From Nymphaea colorata (taxonomy: Eukaryota; Streptophyta; Magnoliopsida; Nymphaeales; Nymphaeaceae), in NCBI RefSeq assembly GCF_008831285.2, contig NW_022204641.1:1-64000 (forward strand): DNA of 64,000 bases, read 5' to 3'. Shown here piece by piece: positions 60,234-64,000 of the stretch. Positions within the stretch are counted from its first letter, which is position 1, and each line of letters starts with the position of its first letter. The notes under the pieces were generated by a model. That model worked only from the letters and a program-made list of their open reading frames with translations. It did not search any database and was not told where the DNA came from. The translations under genes were made by a program, and so were the position numbers.

Positions 60234-60244
<11 letters not shown>
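60211..60244. repeat. 17-bp tandem duplication at the atpE stop codon
   Basis: Two copies (60211-60227, 60228-60244) of GATCAGCTAGTACGATA; the second differs only by one base and covers the last codons and stop of atpE. Confidence 0.85.
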
Positions 60245-62202
<1,958 letters not shown>

Positions 62203-62709
62203 TTAATTCAATAAGAAATGGGAGTTAGCGCTCGATTTTGTTGGTACTATTCAATCGAATCCAATTCAATCGCTTACTGATTTGATTCAATGAATGAATT
62301 TTCAAGTTCACCCAACCCAATCGATATTCGAAATATCGAGTACGAGTAGGTAAATAAGGATCATGAGGAAGTCTTTCATTTATCTATCATTAGAAAGAGA
62401 AACAATCCCATCTAGAATTATATATATATGGATATATATAATGTATGGAATTCGAACCCGAACTTGATTTATGAGTCATTATTGATATCTCATCCGCTGA
62501 TCTTCCTTATTTTTTTATTTTCGCCTAGTCTTCTTTCCATTTTGTATTCTGTATATTTTTTCACATATACGATATACATATACAACATATATCACTGTCA
62601 AGAGTCAATTTTTTATTATATTAATTGGTTTGTTTAGTAGATAAAATAGATAAAAAAACGAAAAAAAGCAGAAGGAGACCAATTAGGAACTTGAGAAAAA
62701 GGGGTTGGG

Positions 62710-62739
62710 TTGCGCCATACATATGAAACAGTATACAAT
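62710..62739 (+). promoter_or_regulatory. rbcL promoter (PEP type)
   Basis: A -35 TTGCGC (62710-62715) and a -10 TACAAT (62734-62739) are 18 bases apart, the conserved rbcL promoter form. The start codon is about 185 bases downstream, a typical leader length. Confidence 0.9.
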
Positions 62740-62900
62740 AATGATACATTTGACGAATCAAATACTATGGTCCACTAATGAAGCATTTCAATTTCTAATT
62801 AGTTGATATTAGTTGAGAATTTTGTCAGGGATTGCTGTGAAAGGTTTCATTCACGCCTAATCCATGTCGAGTAGACCCCGGTTGTTGTGAGAATTCTTAA

Positions 62901-64000
<1,100 letters not shown>

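Overview
The window is chloroplast DNA of a flowering plant. It runs without rearrangement from the end of one inverted-repeat copy (5' part of ycf2, trnI-CAU, rpl23, rpl2) into the large single-copy region (trnH-GUG, psbA, trnK/matK ... atpB, rbcL), in the usual angiosperm gene order and orientation. It is roughly two fifths of a plastome and ends inside rbcL. Residue choices in matK (start and end of the protein) and rbcL (Cys in the CARELG segment, Arg-Asn-His-Gly-Ile near the window end) recall early-diverging angiosperms, most of all water lilies (Nymphaeales). That placement is from memory and unconfirmed.

Layout. 1-3.6 kb: ycf2 fragment, trnI, rpl23, rpl2. 3.6-8.0 kb: trnH, psbA, and trnK-UUU with matK in its intron. 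8.0-15.3 kb: rps16, trnQ, psbK, psbI, trnS-GCU, trnG-UCC, trnR-UCU. 15.3-22.0 kb: ATP synthase cluster atpA-atpF-atpH-atpI plus rps2. 22.0-32.4 kb: plastid RNA polymerase operon rpoC2-rpoC1-rpoB. 33.6-38.0 kb: trnC, petN, psbM, trnD, trnY, trnE, trnT. 39.5-43.7 kb: psbD/psbC, trnS-UGA, psbZ, trnG-GCC, trnfM, rps14. 43.9-51.0 kb: psaB, psaA, ycf3. 51.8-54.8 kb: trnS-GGA, rps4, trnT-UGU, trnL-UAA, trnF-GAA. 55.4-57.1 kb: ndhJ-ndhK-ndhC. 59.1-64.0 kb: trnV-UAC, trnM, atpE-atpB, and divergent rbcL. All nine group II introns keep a domain V-like hairpin, and trnL keeps its group I intron.

The striking property is not a new gene system but damage. Many genes needed for photosynthesis or plastid expression are out of frame, almost always by one-base contractions of short homopolymers (for example G7 to G6 in psaA, G5 to G4 in rbcL). 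The damage is very uneven. There is no frame break from rps16 to the 5' end of rpoC2 (8.9-26.1 kb), nor in rps4, ndhJ, ndhK, ndhC or atpB. Breaks become dense through rpoB, petN, psbM and trnY/E/T, peak in psbD-psbC (about 5-8 percent of bases missing relative to the conserved gene lengths), then drop abruptly near 41.8 kb. The simplest reading is a plastid contig built from long reads and only partly polished. A nuclear or mitochondrial copy of plastid DNA is the alternative. Broken genes are listed as CDS when few breaks occur and most of the protein is readable, and as pseudogene when it is not; this describes the sequence as given, not necessarily the organism.

I found no mobile element, CRISPR array or non-plastid gene. 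Candidates for a second look are the damage gradient, a self-compensating frameshift hidden in rps14, short tandem duplications (58 bp near rps14, 17 bp at the atpE stop), C10 tracts in the same place in two introns, an altered trnY anticodon loop, and two long unexplained spacers.
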